DNA from: Lachnospiraceae bacterium
GTDB lineage: Bacteria > Bacillota > Clostridia > Lachnospirales > Lachnospiraceae
NCBI GenBank assembly: GCA_016291405.1
Contig: JAEEXG010000019.1
Location: forward strand, 1 to 39,759
Direction of reading: 5' to 3'
Length of the DNA stretch: 39,759 bases
Both the position numbers and the translations under genes were made by a program. This document shows positions 8,864-17,830 of this stretch, one piece after another; the stretch's first letter is position 1, and the number at the start of each line of letters is the position of its first letter. The notes under the pieces are model-generated. The model saw nothing but the letters and a program-made list of their open reading frames with translations, was not told the origin of the DNA and did no database searches.

Positions 8864-9343
8864 ATGGAAAAAATAGCCAGCTTTACAATTGATCACATCA
8901 AATTACAGCCGGGAGTATATGTTTCAAGAAAAGATAAAGTAGGAAGCGAAGTAATCACCACTTTTGATTTAAGAATGACTTCTCCCAATGAAGAACCTGT
9001 AATGAACACAGCCGAAGTGCACACCATGGAGCACCTTGGCGCAACCTTTTTAAGAAACGATCCTGAGTGGAAGGACAGAGTAATTTACTTTGGACCCATG
9101 GGATGCAGAACAGGCTTCTACATGGTTTTGGCCGGTGACTTAACTTCTAAAGATGTCGTAGACCTAGTAACAAGAATTTATAAGTTTATGGCAGACTTTG
9201 AAGGAGATGTTCCCGGAGCAAGCCCCAAGGATTGCGGTAACTACCTTGACATGAACTTAAACATGGCAAAGTATTTAGCCGCTAAGTATGTAAAAGAAGT
9301 ACTTACAAACATCAAAGAGGATAGACTAGTATATCCTGAATAA
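8864..9343 (+). CDS. luxS: S-ribosylhomocysteine lyase, AI-2 synthase
   Basis: A 159-residue metalloenzyme that splits S-ribosylhomocysteine into homocysteine and DPD, the AI-2 precursor. The metal site is intact: H53 and H57 in HTMEH, and C124 in PKDCGNYL. The catalytic Cys is C81 in GCRTGFY, and E56 is the second general base. Length is typical. An AGGAG ribosome site sits inside the end of tldE, one base of which separates the genes. A strong terminator follows, so luxS ends the operon that begins with the hydroxyacid dehydrogenase. No AI-2 receptor (luxP, lsrB) is in the window. Confidence 0.97.
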   Translation: MEKIASFTIDHIKLQPGVYVSRKDKVGSEVITTFDLRMTSPNEEPVMNTAEVHTMEHLGATFLRNDPEWKDRVIYFGPMGCRTGFYMVLAGDLTSKDVVDLVTRIYKFMADFEGDVPGASPKDCGNYLDMNLNMAKYLAAKYVKEVLTNIKEDRLVYPE

Positions 9344-9352
9344 TGGTATGGT

Positions 9353-9385
9353 AAAGGCGAGTGAAATTCACTCGCCTTTATTATG
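9353..9385 (+). terminator. Rho-independent terminator after luxS
   Basis: A perfect inverted repeat (9353-9365 with 9367-9379) starts nine bases after the luxS stop and is followed by TTTATTAT. Confidence 0.88.
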
Positions 9386-9457
9386 CTTAAAACAATATAT
9401 TTTTAGAGATTATTTATAAACTTATCTCAACCATTTAATAGAAAAAATAATTAAGTG

Positions 9458-9466
9458 TGGTAAAAT
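9458..9466 (+). promoter_or_regulatory. Extended -10 promoter of the two-component pair
   Basis: TGG-TAAAAT (TG at 9458-9459, -10 at 9461-9466) is an extended -10 element 22 bases before the kinase start. The -35 position is poor (ATAGAA), which is usual for extended -10 promoters. Confidence 0.5.
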
Positions 9467-9488
9467 TAAGGCAAAGTGAGGTTAGAGT

Positions 9489-10613
9489 ATGAAGCTTAGT
9501 ACAAGACTCAAAGTTACGTTTGCGGCTATATCAGTTTTGCCCATGGTGCTCTTTGCAATTGCTTTCTTTATCATTTGCAAAGTGATGGTTTATCTTGAAA
9601 GACTTGAGAATGTAACATCTGTTACAAGCACAATGCCAAAAGGGCTTTTCTGGACATTGTGGATTACCATATTTGTTATTCTTTTGCTGATAGCGACAGT
9701 GGTTACAAGGTGGATAGGAAGAAGCGTATTTAGCCCCATCAGTGATTTAAAAATCGGAATGCAGCAGATTGCGGAAGGAAATTTTGAGTATGTTCTTGAT
9801 GCGGATGAGGCGCCGACGGGTGAAATTGCAGAGCTTTATAAGAACTACGAAGACATGCGTCTTAAGTTAAAAGAAAGCGCAGATGAAGCAATTCAAAACG
9901 AAGCAAAGAACAGAGAGCTTATTACAAACATATCTCACGATTTAAAAACACCCATAACCGCCATTAAGGGTTATGTGGAAGGAATAATGGACGGGGTAGC
10001 CGATACTCCCGAAAAAATGGATAAGTACATTAAGACTGTTTACAACAAAGCAAACGATATGGACAGGCTTATAAATGAACTTACCATTTACTCAAGAATT
10101 GATGCAAACAGAATTCCCTATACGTTTTTAAGACTTAACGTAAAAGATTACTTTAACGATTGTATCGAAGAAATCGGACTTGATTTAGAGTCAAAGAACA
10201 TTGAGCTTAACTATGAAAACTTAGTGCCGGAAGAAACAAGAATTATCGCAGATCCGGAGCAGCTTAAGCGCGTAATAAACAATATTGTATCTAACTCAGT
10301 TAAATACATGGATAAGGAAAAACCTAAAGGAATAATAAACTTTAGTGTTATAGATGAGCCTGATGATATAAGAGTGGAAATTGAAGATAACGGTCGCGGA
10401 ATACCCGCAAAGGATCTTCCAAACATATTTGAAAGATTCTTTAGATCCGATTCTTCAAGAAATTCCGCAAAGGGCGGAAGCGGTATCGGGCTTTCCATTG
10501 TTAAAAAGATAGTTGAAGACCATGGCGGATATATTTGGGCCACCAGTAAAGAAGGCGAAGGCACTTGCATGCACTTCGTGATAAGAAAGTATGAGGAGAA
10601 CGCAAATGAGTAG
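9489..10613 (+). CDS. Sensor histidine kinase
   Basis: A 374-residue membrane kinase. Two helices (about 9-33 and 55-77) enclose an external loop of only about 20 residues, so it probably senses within the membrane or through partners. A HAMP domain (about 78-130) follows, then HisKA with the phosphorylated His at 150 in ISHDLKTP, then HATPase_c with an N-box (NNIVSNSVKY), DNGRGIP (G1) and GGSGIGLSI (G2). GAGG lies seven bases before the ATG. The response-regulator gene overlaps its last eight bases, so the two are a cognate pair translated together. The order kinase-then-regulator is the reverse of the common one. The signal cannot be read. Confidence 0.95.
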   Translation: MKLSTRLKVTFAAISVLPMVLFAIAFFIICKVMVYLERLENVTSVTSTMPKGLFWTLWITIFVILLLIATVVTRWIGRSVFSPISDLKIGMQQIAEGNFEYVLDADEAPTGEIAELYKNYEDMRLKLKESADEAIQNEAKNRELITNISHDLKTPITAIKGYVEGIMDGVADTPEKMDKYIKTVYNKANDMDRLINELTIYSRIDANRIPYTFLRLNVKDYFNDCIEEIGLDLESKNIELNYENLVPEETRIIADPEQLKRVINNIVSNSVKYMDKEKPKGIINFSVIDEPDDIRVEIEDNGRGIPAKDLPNIFERFFRSDSSRNSAKGGSGIGLSIVKKIVEDHGGYIWATSKEGEGTCMHFVIRKYEENANE

Positions 10614-11298
10614 ACTTTTAATTATTGAAGATGAAGAAGCAATTGCAGATCTTGAAAAAGACTATTTGGAACTAAGTGATTTTTCTGTTGAGATAGCGGC
10701 AGACGGAATAGAGGGAGAAAAGAAAGCACTTGAAGAAGACTTTGATCTTATTGTGCTTGATTTGATGCTTCCCGGAAAAGACGGATTTGAAGTATGCAAG
10801 TCTATTCGCGAAAAGAAAAATGTTCCGATTATTATGGTGTCTGCAAAGAAGGATGACATTGATAAAATAAGAGGCTTAGGCCTTGGCGCGGATGACTATA
10901 TGACAAAGCCCTTTAGCCCCAGTGAACTTGTGGCAAGAGTAAAGGCTCATATGGCTCGTTATGACAGGCTTGTCAATTCCAATGCAAAGCCTGACAACAA
11001 GATAATTGAAATCAGAGGCCTTAAAATCGATAAAACAGCAAGAAGAGTTTGGGTGGACGGAGAAGAAAAGCAGTTTACCACAAAGGAATTTGATTTGCTT
11101 ACATTCCTTGCAGAAAACCCCAACCACGTTTTCACAAAAGACGAGCTCTTTAGAGAAATCTGGGATATGGATTCAATCGGCGATATTGCAACAGTAACCG
11201 TACACATTAAAAAGATAAGAGAAAAGGTTGAATTTGATTCCGCTAACCCTCAATATATCGAAACAATCTGGGGAGTTGGCTATCGCTTTAAGATGTAA
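10606..11298 (+). CDS. OmpR/PhoB-family response regulator
   Basis: A 230-residue two-domain regulator. The receiver domain (about 1-115) has the acidic pair in EDEE near the N-terminus, the phospho-acceptor D52 in VLDLMLPG, and the Lys of TKPFSP. A winged-helix DNA-binding domain (about 130-228) ends in the typical GVGYRFK. The ATG at 10606 is chosen because GAGGAG lies seven bases before it and because the protein then begins directly with the first receiver strand. An in-frame ATG at 10591 would add five residues with no support. It overlaps the kinase stop. Targets are unknown. Confidence 0.95.
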   Translation: MSRLLIIEDEEAIADLEKDYLELSDFSVEIAADGIEGEKKALEEDFDLIVLDLMLPGKDGFEVCKSIREKKNVPIIMVSAKKDDIDKIRGLGLGADDYMTKPFSPSELVARVKAHMARYDRLVNSNAKPDNKIIEIRGLKIDKTARRVWVDGEEKQFTTKEFDLLTFLAENPNHVFTKDELFREIWDMDSIGDIATVTVHIKKIREKVEFDSANPQYIETIWGVGYRFKM

Positions 11299-11318
11299 AC
11301 ATTTGAGAGGGGGCATAA

Positions 11319-11963
11319 ATGGATATTTTATTTGAGGATGAATACATATTGGTGGTAAAAAAGCCTGCGGGAATAGCTACTCAGGCTAAGGGAGTCGCTT
11401 CAATAGATTTAGAGACTCAGTGTAAAAAGTACAGAAAAGAAAAAGGCGAAGAACCAATAATATATGTGGTTCACAGACTTGATCAGCCCGTATCGGGAAT
11501 CATTGTTTTTGCAAAGACTAAAGAAGCGGCAGCAGGCCTTAATAAAGACATTGCTCACGATAACCTTACAAAGGATTATAGAGCAATCGTTTATAAAGAA
11601 AAAGAAATAAAAGAAAAGAAGGGTGAGCTAAAGGATTTTCTGATTAAGGACGGAAAAACCAATATTTCCTGCGTGGTGCCTGAAAATGTGCCTACGGGAA
11701 AAGAGGCAATCCTTTCTTATGAAGTGGAAAGTGAAGATGAAAAGACAGCATCAGTGCTTGTGCACTTAAAGACCGGACGGCACCATCAAATAAGAGTGCA
11801 GCTTTCAAATGCAGGAATGCCCATTTTAGGGGACTTAAAATATGGAAGCAAAGAAAGCATTGCATTTTCAAAAGAGAGGAAAGAAAAGAATGTAAACCTT
11901 TGTGCCTGCCACTTGGAATTTAGCCATCCCCACACAAAGAAAAAGATGGAATTTAATATCTAG
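11319..11963 (+). CDS. RluA-family pseudouridine synthase
   Basis: A 214-residue enzyme predicted to isomerise uridine to pseudouridine in rRNA or tRNA. The catalytic motif HRLDQPVSG contains D55, and a C-terminal LKTGRHHQIRVQL segment is typical of the family. It lacks an N-terminal S4 domain and is shorter than RluC or RluD, so it resembles the small RluA-like subgroup common in Clostridia. Its RNA target cannot be assigned. It starts 20 bases after the response-regulator stop with a GAGGGGG ribosome site and a terminator follows. It is therefore probably transcribed with the two-component genes, though a functional link is not implied. Confidence 0.9.
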   Translation: MDILFEDEYILVVKKPAGIATQAKGVASIDLETQCKKYRKEKGEEPIIYVVHRLDQPVSGIIVFAKTKEAAAGLNKDIAHDNLTKDYRAIVYKEKEIKEKKGELKDFLIKDGKTNISCVVPENVPTGKEAILSYEVESEDEKTASVLVHLKTGRHHQIRVQLSNAGMPILGDLKYGSKESIAFSKERKEKNVNLCACHLEFSHPHTKKKMEFNI

Positions 11964-11975
11964 AATATAATCACG

Positions 11976-12006
11976 AAAACTACCGCAAAGTCGGTAGTTT
12001 TTTTGT
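11976..12006 (+). terminator. Rho-independent terminator after the pseudouridine synthase
   Basis: A perfect 10-bp stem (11976-11985 with 11992-12001) with a six-base loop runs into seven T. Confidence 0.9.
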
Positions 12007-12034
12007 TTAAAAAATGAGTTCTTTATTCTATAAT
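12006..12034 (+). promoter_or_regulatory. Promoter of the O-antigen-ligase-like gene
   Basis: TTTAAA (12006-12011), a 17-base spacer and a consensus TATAAT (12029-12034) lie 48 bases before the GTG start. Confidence 0.55.
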
Positions 12035-12082
12035 AATTCTTAGTGAAAGCGGAATTTACCATATAGAAAACGGAGTATAAAA

Positions 12083-13717
12083 GTGAAAAAGAAAACTTGG
12101 GGCAATTGGCTTGGAATAATTGGAACAGTACTTATAGCAATATCGCTTATCGCGTATTTTACAGTCTTTCCGTTGTATATGCATGATGGGCTTACTTTGC
12201 TTGTGACATATAAGTTTAAATGTTTAATGGCAATATCCAAATACAGCGCAATAGCAATCGGAGTATTTGTGCTAGTCTACTTTGCCACATGGGGAATGAA
12301 TTCAGAGGAAGTAAGACAGTATAAGCCTCTTGCAAAAGTAGATATATTTATGCTTTTGTTTCTCTTGATTTCAACTATTTCTTATTTTGCATCTCCTTAT
12401 AAAAACATAGGAATCAATGATGAGAGAGATTCTTTCTTTTATGATGGCCCCCTTTGGGGCACAAAGGGCTGGTGCATGGGCTTAGTGCTAATCTTAGTAA
12501 TGGTTGGCATGTACTTTGCAACTTCAAGATTTTTTAAGTACACACATCTTATCTGGATCCCCATTCTTATAGCCACAATGGGAATATTTGTATTCGGAAT
12601 ATTTAATAGATACGGATATTACCCTGTGGAAATTAAAGGGGCAAATCCTTCATTCTTATCAACAATCGGAAACATAAACTGGTTTGCGGGATATCAATCC
12701 GTGCTTGCACCGATATTTATTGGATTGTTTTTAGCTTCCAAGAAAAAAACGGTAAAAGTGCTTCTTGGAGTGTGTGTATACATTTCAAATTTCCTCGTGC
12801 TTGTAAATGCATCCGACAGTATCGTGTTTGCATTTGTGGCGATAATGTTTGTGCTTTTCCTTTTGTCACTTAAGAGCGAAGAGGACATGATAAAGTTTTG
12901 TAACGTAATGCTTTTATTTGTGGCGGCAGAGTTTACTGTAATACTTCTTGAATCCGTCTTTAAAGTTAAGAGAACAATGGTTGGAAGTATCGGAGAAATC
13001 TTTATTAAAGGGCCTGTTCCTTACATTCTGTTAGTTTTGTTTATAGCTCTTAGATTTTTCTTCTCACTTTGCAAGTTAAATAAGGCAAAGTACCCGAATG
13101 TGATAAAAGAAAAGGGTGTGAAAATATCGCTTACTGCTGTAGGAGCTGTATTGCTCTTATATGTGTTATTAATTGTGATTAACACAGCTACAAAGGGAGC
13201 CCTTCCTTTAATAGGAGACAATAAAGCATTTTTGTTTACGGAAAAATGGGGCTCAAACAGAGGTGCAACCTGGATGTGCGGATGGCTTGCCTTTAAGGAT
13301 TTAAAGTTTATAAACAAGCTTATCGGTGTAGGGCCCGACATGTTTTATAACGCAATATATGGAAGCATTGATGCTCACACTCTTTCAATTAAGATATTCT
13401 CAGACCAAAGACTTACAAATGCTCATAATGAGCTGCTCACTCTTTTAGTAAACGTAGGCATTTTGGGAGTGGTTTCTTTTATCGGAATGTGCGTATCAGC
13501 AATCAAACTTTTTATAAATGCGGCCAAAGAAAACAAATACATGCTTATGTTTTTACTCTCAATGATTATGTACCTTGCAAACAACGTATTCAGCTTTGAG
13601 CAGATTACAAATACACCTTTCTTTTTCTTTGTGATTGCAATAGGAGCCTCGGCGGTTGTAAAAGAAGCAAAAAATGTGGGCACGCAAGCCCCTCAAAAGT
13701 TGACAAAGAAGCGCTAA
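12083..13717 (+). CDS. O-antigen ligase/polymerase (Wzy/WaaL)-like membrane protein
   Basis: A 544-residue polytopic membrane protein with about a dozen hydrophobic helices. A long loop in the last third carries the pattern of the Wzy_C/O-antigen-ligase family: a conserved Arg and Trp (NRGATWMCGW), a G-x-GPD segment, and AHNELLTLLVNVGILG. Such enzymes polymerise or transfer polysaccharide or glycan chains on the outer face of the membrane. In a Gram-positive this could be capsule or cell-wall glycan, or protein glycosylation. The start is GTG with GGAG seven bases before it. No glycosyltransferases are adjacent, so it stands alone between a terminator and proS, which is unusual for a polymerase. 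The family is well supported and the substrate unknown. Confidence 0.82.
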   Translation: MKKKTWGNWLGIIGTVLIAISLIAYFTVFPLYMHDGLTLLVTYKFKCLMAISKYSAIAIGVFVLVYFATWGMNSEEVRQYKPLAKVDIFMLLFLLISTISYFASPYKNIGINDERDSFFYDGPLWGTKGWCMGLVLILVMVGMYFATSRFFKYTHLIWIPILIATMGIFVFGIFNRYGYYPVEIKGANPSFLSTIGNINWFAGYQSVLAPIFIGLFLASKKKTVKVLLGVCVYISNFLVLVNASDSIVFAFVAIMFVLFLLSLKSEEDMIKFCNVMLLFVAAEFTVILLESVFKVKRTMVGSIGEIFIKGPVPYILLVLFIALRFFFSLCKLNKAKYPNVIKEKGVKISLTAVGAVLLLYVLLIVINTATKGALPLIGDNKAFLFTEKWGSNRGATWMCGWLAFKDLKFINKLIGVGPDMFYNAIYGSIDAHTLSIKIFSDQRLTNAHNELLTLLVNVGILGVVSFIGMCVSAIKLFINAAKENKYMLMFLLSMIMYLANNVFSFEQITNTPFFFFVIAIGASAVVKEAKNVGTQAPQKLTKKR

Positions 13718-13728
13718 AAGACTACAAT
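13700..13728 (+). promoter_or_regulatory. Strong promoter of proS-ackA
   Basis: TTGACA (13700-13705), a 17-base spacer and TACAAT (13723-13728) form a near-consensus promoter. The -35 box lies inside the last codons of the preceding membrane protein. The leader to proS is only about 35 bases, which leaves no room for a T-box. Confidence 0.75.
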
Positions 13729-13771
13729 TCAGTAAGTTATTCATTAGATTTAGTTTTATTTGGAGGAACAA

Positions 13772-15208
13772 ATGGCAGACAAAAAAATGGTAGAGGCTAT
13801 CACCTCTATGGATGAGGACTTTGCACAATGGTATACAGACATTGTTAAAAAAGCCGATTTGTGCGATTACACAAGCGTTAAGGGATGCATGGTGTTTAAG
13901 CCTGCAGGATACGCAATTTGGGAACTTATTCAAAGACAGCTTGATGACAGATTTAAGGCAACAGGTGTTGAGAATGTTTATCTTCCCATGTTTATTCCCG
14001 AAAGCCTTCTTGAAAAGGAAAAAGATCACGTAGAAGGATTTGCTCCCGAAGTTGCATGGGTGACACAGGGCGGACTTCAGCCCCTTCAGGAGAAGATGTG
14101 TGTACGACCTACCTCAGAAACATTGTTCTGCGATTTTTATAAAAACGAAGTTCAGTCTTACAGAGATTTACCTAAGGTTTACAATCAGTGGTGCTCAGTT
14201 GTTCGTTGGGAAAAAGAAACCAGACCTTTCTTACGTTCAAGAGAATTCCTTTGGCAGGAAGGTCACACAATTCACGCTACCGCCGAAGAAGCAGAAGAAA
14301 GAACAATTCAGATGCTTAACGTATACGCCGATTTCTGTGAGCAGGTTCTTGCAATGCCCGTAGTTAAAGGACGTAAGACAGACAAAGAAAAATTTGCCGG
14401 AGCAGAAGCTACATATACTATAGAAGCATTGATGCATGACGGTAAGGCTTTACAGTCAGGTACCAGCCATAACTTCGGTGATGGTTTTGCTCACGCTTTT
14501 GATATTCAGTTTACTGATAAAGACAATACACTTAAGTATCCTCATCAGACATCATGGGGATGCACCACAAGACTTATTGGTGCCATCATCATGGTACACG
14601 GTGATAATTCAGGACTTAAGCTTCCCCCTCTTGTGGCACCTACTCAGGTTGTTATCGTGCCCATCAAGCAGAAGGCAGAAGGCGTGCTTGATAAGGCTTA
14701 TGAATTAAGAGACGAACTTAAGAAGAAAGGCTTCAGAGTAAAGGTAGACGATACCGACAAGAGCCCCGGATTTAAGTTTGCAGAAACCGAAATGCGCGGA
14801 GTTCCTTTCCGTGTAGAAGTCGGCCCTAAGGATATTGAAGAAGGAAAGTGCATCATCGCTCGCCGTGATAACGGAGAAAAGATTGAGTGTGCTTTGTCAG
14901 AACTTTCAAATAAAATCGAAGAGCTCATTCCTGTAGTGCAGCACGATATGTTTGAAGCTGCTAAGGCAAGAAGAGATTCTCAGACCTATGAAGCTAAGAC
15001 ATGGGAAGAGTTTAAGAAGACATTTGAAGAAAAGACCGGTTTTGTTAAAGCAATGTGGTGTGGAGACGAAGCTTGCGAAAACAAGATCAAAGAAGAACTT
15101 GCAGTAACAAGCCGTTGTATGCCTTTTAAACAGGAAACCATTTCAGATAAATGTGTCTGCTGTGGAAAACCTGCCACTAAGATGGTTTATTGGGGAAAAG
15201 CTTACTAA
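13772..15208 (+). CDS. proS: Proline--tRNA ligase, short archaeal/eukaryote-like type
   Basis: A 478-residue class II synthetase that charges tRNA-Pro. Motif 2 is visible as RPTSE followed by [14 protein letters not shown]. The anticodon-binding domain follows, then a C-terminal zinc-type domain with several Cys (CGDEAC, SRCM, CVCCGK) and the characteristic final Tyr. It lacks the insertion editing domain of the long bacterial form, which marks the archaeal-like ProRS found in many Clostridia. I chose the ATG at 13772 because GGAGG (13762-13766) lies just before it; the in-frame TTG at 13760 overlaps this site. ackA follows 18 bases downstream. Confidence 0.96.
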   Translation: MADKKMVEAITSMDEDFAQWYTDIVKKADLCDYTSVKGCMVFKPAGYAIWELIQRQLDDRFKATGVENVYLPMFIPESLLEKEKDHVEGFAPEVAWVTQGGLQPLQEKMCVRPTSETLFCDFYKNEVQSYRDLPKVYNQWCSVVRWEKETRPFLRSREFLWQEGHTIHATAEEAEERTIQMLNVYADFCEQVLAMPVVKGRKTDKEKFAGAEATYTIEALMHDGKALQSGTSHNFGDGFAHAFDIQFTDKDNTLKYPHQTSWGCTTRLIGAIIMVHGDNSGLKLPPLVAPTQVVIVPIKQKAEGVLDKAYELRDELKKKGFRVKVDDTDKSPGFKFAETEMRGVPFRVEVGPKDIEEGKCIIARRDNGEKIECALSELSNKIEELIPVVQHDMFEAAKARRDSQTYEAKTWEEFKKTFEEKTGFVKAMWCGDEACENKIKEELAVTSRCMPFKQETISDKCVCCGKPATKMVYWGKAY

Positions 15209-15226
15209 GGATTAAAGGAGAAAGAA

Positions 15227-16420
15227 ATGAACGTATTAGTTATTAACTGCGGAAGTTCATCATTAAAGTATCAGTTTATCAATTCCGATACCGAAGAAGT
15301 TATGGCAAAGGGTCTTTGCGAAAGAATCGGTATTGACGGAAGCCAGATCACTTATCAGCCTAAGGATGGGGACAAGGAAGTAACAGTAACTCCCATGCCC
15401 GATCATACAGTAGCTGTACAGCTTGTTATCGACAAGCTTACAAACGACAAGACAGGAGTTGTTAAAGCACTTTCAGATATCGATGCCGTTGGACACAGAA
15501 TCGTACACGGCGGAGAAAAGTTTGCTTCATCCGTTGTTATCAATGATGAAGTTATGAAAGCAATTGAAGAGTGTAACGACCTTGCACCTTTACACAATCC
15601 CGCAAACTTAATCGGTATCAACGCTTGCAAAAAGCTTATGCCAAACGTACCCATGGTTGCGGTATTTGATACAGCTTTCCATCAGACAATGCCTCCTAAG
15701 GCATACCTTTACGGAATTCCTTACGAATATTATGAAAAGTACAAAGTACGTCGTTACGGATTCCACGGCACAAGCCATGATTTTGTTTCAACAGAAGCAG
15801 CTAAGTTTTTAGGAAAAGACAGAAAAGATTTAAAGATTATCGTTTGTCACTTAGGTAACGGTGCATCCATTACAGCAGTAAAGAACGGTAAGTCAGTAGA
15901 TACATCAATGGGACTTACTCCTCTTGACGGACTTATTATGGGAACACGTTCAGGAAGCATCGACCCTGCAATCGTAACATTCCTTGCAGGAAAGCTTAAC
16001 ACAGATGCTGACGGAGTGCTTGAAATCCTTAACAAGAAGTCAGGTGTATACGGACTTTCAAAAGTATCAAGTGACTTCAGAGACCTTGAAAAGGCTTATA
16101 ACGAAGGAAACGAACTTGCAAAGATTACTCTTGAAACCTTCTCTTATAAAGTAGCTAAGTACATCGGTTCTTATGCAGCAGCAATGAACGGTGTTGACGT
16201 TATCGCTTATACAGCAGGTGTTGGTGAAAACACTTCAATCGTAAGAGCAATGGTTGGCGAATACTTGGAATTCTTAGGAACAGAAATCGATCCTGAAAAG
16301 AACAAGTTAAGAGGCGAAACAATGGTTATCTCAAAGCCCGGATGCAAGGTTACAACAATGGTGGTTCCTACCAACGAAGAACTTGCTATCTGCAGAGAAA
16401 CTGTAAGATTGGTAAAATAA
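15227..16420 (+). CDS. ackA: Acetate kinase
   Basis: A 397-residue enzyme that makes ATP from acetyl phosphate and ADP and releases acetate, a main energy step in fermenting Clostridia. Both family signatures are present: [11 protein letters not shown] at the N-terminus and [11 protein letters not shown] near residue 180. The ASKHA phosphate loops [10 protein letters not shown] and GLMGTRSG-like ([10 protein letters not shown]) follow, and length is standard. The usual partner pta (phosphotransacetylase) is not adjacent. The gene follows proS by 18 bases with an AAAGGAG ribosome site and ends in a terminator, so it is expressed from the strong proS promoter or from a promoter I did not recognise. 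Confidence 0.97.
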   Translation: MNVLVINCGSSSLKYQFINSDTEEVMAKGLCERIGIDGSQITYQPKDGDKEVTVTPMPDHTVAVQLVIDKLTNDKTGVVKALSDIDAVGHRIVHGGEKFASSVVINDEVMKAIEECNDLAPLHNPANLIGINACKKLMPNVPMVAVFDTAFHQTMPPKAYLYGIPYEYYEKYKVRRYGFHGTSHDFVSTEAAKFLGKDRKDLKIIVCHLGNGASITAVKNGKSVDTSMGLTPLDGLIMGTRSGSIDPAIVTFLAGKLNTDADGVLEILNKKSGVYGLSKVSSDFRDLEKAYNEGNELAKITLETFSYKVAKYIGSYAAAMNGVDVIAYTAGVGENTSIVRAMVGEYLEFLGTEIDPEKNKLRGETMVISKPGCKVTTMVVPTNEELAICRETVRLVK

Positions 16421-16438
16421 ATTTAAAGAAGTATTTTA

Positions 16439-16447
16439 TGGTATAAT
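16439..16447 (+). promoter_or_regulatory. Extended -10 promoter of cca
   Basis: TGG-TATAAT (TG at 16439-16440, consensus -10 at 16442-16447) lies 49 bases before the cca start. There is no matching -35. The expected start point falls inside the left arm of the ackA terminator. Confidence 0.5.
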
Positions 16448-16448
16448 G

Positions 16449-16480
16449 AATGGGAATTCCGAAGTGGAATTCCCATTTTG
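16449..16480 (+). terminator. Rho-independent terminator after ackA
   Basis: A perfect 12-bp stem (16449-16460 with 16466-16477) with a five-base loop is followed by a short T-rich tail. Confidence 0.8.
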
Positions 16481-16496
16481 ATTTAAAGGATATTAG

Positions 16497-17828
16497 ATGA
16501 CAATAAACATTCCAAAAGACGTTGAATTTATTATAAATACGCTTGAAGAAAACGGTTTTGAAGCGTATGCGGTAGGAGGGTGTGTAAGAGACAGCCTTCT
16601 TGGAAGAGTGCCAAATGACTGGGACATTACCACAAGTGCAAAACCACTTGAAACAAAGAAGCTTTTTAAAAGAACTTTTGATACGGGAATTAAGCACGGC
16701 ACAATTTCAGTTTTACTTGATAAAGAAATATACGAAGTAACTACTTACAGAATAGACGGAGAATATGAGGATGCAAGGCATCCAAAGGAAGTTACATTCA
16801 CAAGTAAGTTATCGGAAGATCTGCTTAGACGTGACTTTACTATAAATGCCATGGCCTATAATCCCAAGCGTGGCCTGGTGGACCTTTACGGAGGAAAAGA
16901 AGACTTAGAAAATAAAATAATTAGATGTGTCGGAAATCCTTATGACAGATTTACGGAAGACGCCCTTAGAATAATGAGAGCGGTAAGATTTGCGGCACAG
17001 CTTAACTATCAGATAGAGGATGATACAAAGAAAGCAATTAAAGAGCTTTCTCCCAATTTAAAAAAGATAAGTGCTGAAAGAATACAGGTTGAACTTGTAA
17101 AACTTCTTACAAGTGATAATCCCGGATTTTTAAAGCTTGCCTGGGAACTTGGAATCACTAAGGTAATCTTACCTGAATTTGATGCGGCTATGGCTTGCGA
17201 ACAGCACAATCCAAATCATGCCTACAGCGTGGGAGAGCACACTATAAAAGTTATAGAGAATGCGCCTTCCGATAAGGTATCAAGGCTTACCGCACTTTTC
17301 CACGACCTTGGAAAACCCATAGCAAAGACAACTGATGAAACGGGTAAAGACAGCTTTAAGGGCCATGCAATTGAAAGTGAAAAGATAGCAAAAGATGTTT
17401 TAAGACGTCTAAAATTTGATAACGACACTATCACTAAGGTTTCTAAGCTTGTAAGAGAGCATGACTGGATGATCGGTGCCAAGCCTGAAAGAATTAGACG
17501 CTACATAAACAGAATCGGAGAAGAGTACTTCCCGATGATATTTGATATTAATGTTGCAGACTTAATGGCTCAAAGTACTTACAGGCGAGAAGAAAAGCTA
17601 GAGCTTATCTCAGAGCTTAGGAAAAAGTACGAAGAGACAATTAAGAATAATGAGTGCGTGTCATTAAAGACTTTAAAGGTTACGGGAAAAGATGTAATTG
17701 ATAAAGGCGTTTCCGCAGGCCCTAAAGTCGGAGAAATCCTTAATAGTTTACTTGAAGAAGTATTGGATGATCCAAAGAAAAACGATAGAGAATATTTACT
17801 TAAAAGACTTGATGAGTTAAGGGGTTAA
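16497..17828 (+). CDS. cca: CCA tRNA nucleotidyltransferase
   Basis: A 443-residue polymerase-beta-superfamily enzyme that adds or repairs the 3' CCA of tRNAs. The nucleotidyltransferase head has GGCVRDSLLG and NDWDITT, with the two metal-binding Asp of the DxD type, then RRDFTINAMAYN. A central RNA-binding region (DRFTEDALRIMRAVRFAAQL) is followed by an HD domain (HAYSVGEHT, FHDLGKP, REHDWMIG). Whether it adds all of CCA or only part cannot be decided here. The tRNA-Gly in this window lacks an encoded CCA, so CCA addition is needed. AAAGGA lies six bases before the ATG. The lipoprotein gene starts two bases after its stop. Confidence 0.94.
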   Translation: MTINIPKDVEFIINTLEENGFEAYAVGGCVRDSLLGRVPNDWDITTSAKPLETKKLFKRTFDTGIKHGTISVLLDKEIYEVTTYRIDGEYEDARHPKEVTFTSKLSEDLLRRDFTINAMAYNPKRGLVDLYGGKEDLENKIIRCVGNPYDRFTEDALRIMRAVRFAAQLNYQIEDDTKKAIKELSPNLKKISAERIQVELVKLLTSDNPGFLKLAWELGITKVILPEFDAAMACEQHNPNHAYSVGEHTIKVIENAPSDKVSRLTALFHDLGKPIAKTTDETGKDSFKGHAIESEKIAKDVLRRLKFDNDTITKVSKLVREHDWMIGAKPERIRRYINRIGEEYFPMIFDINVADLMAQSTYRREEKLELISELRKKYEETIKNNECVSLKTLKVTGKDVIDKGVSAGPKVGEILNSLLEEVLDDPKKNDREYLLKRLDELRG

Positions 17829-17830
17829 GA

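Noticed and set aside
13718-13771. Possible T-box or other riboswitch before proS
   Set aside because: The leader after the promoter is only about 35 bases, too short for a T-box, and no specifier or antiterminator is seen.
13559-14029. A 156-codon minus-strand open frame across the end of the membrane protein and the start of proS
   Set aside because: It is antisense to two certain genes and the proS promoter, with a biased Cys/Leu composition typical of shadows.
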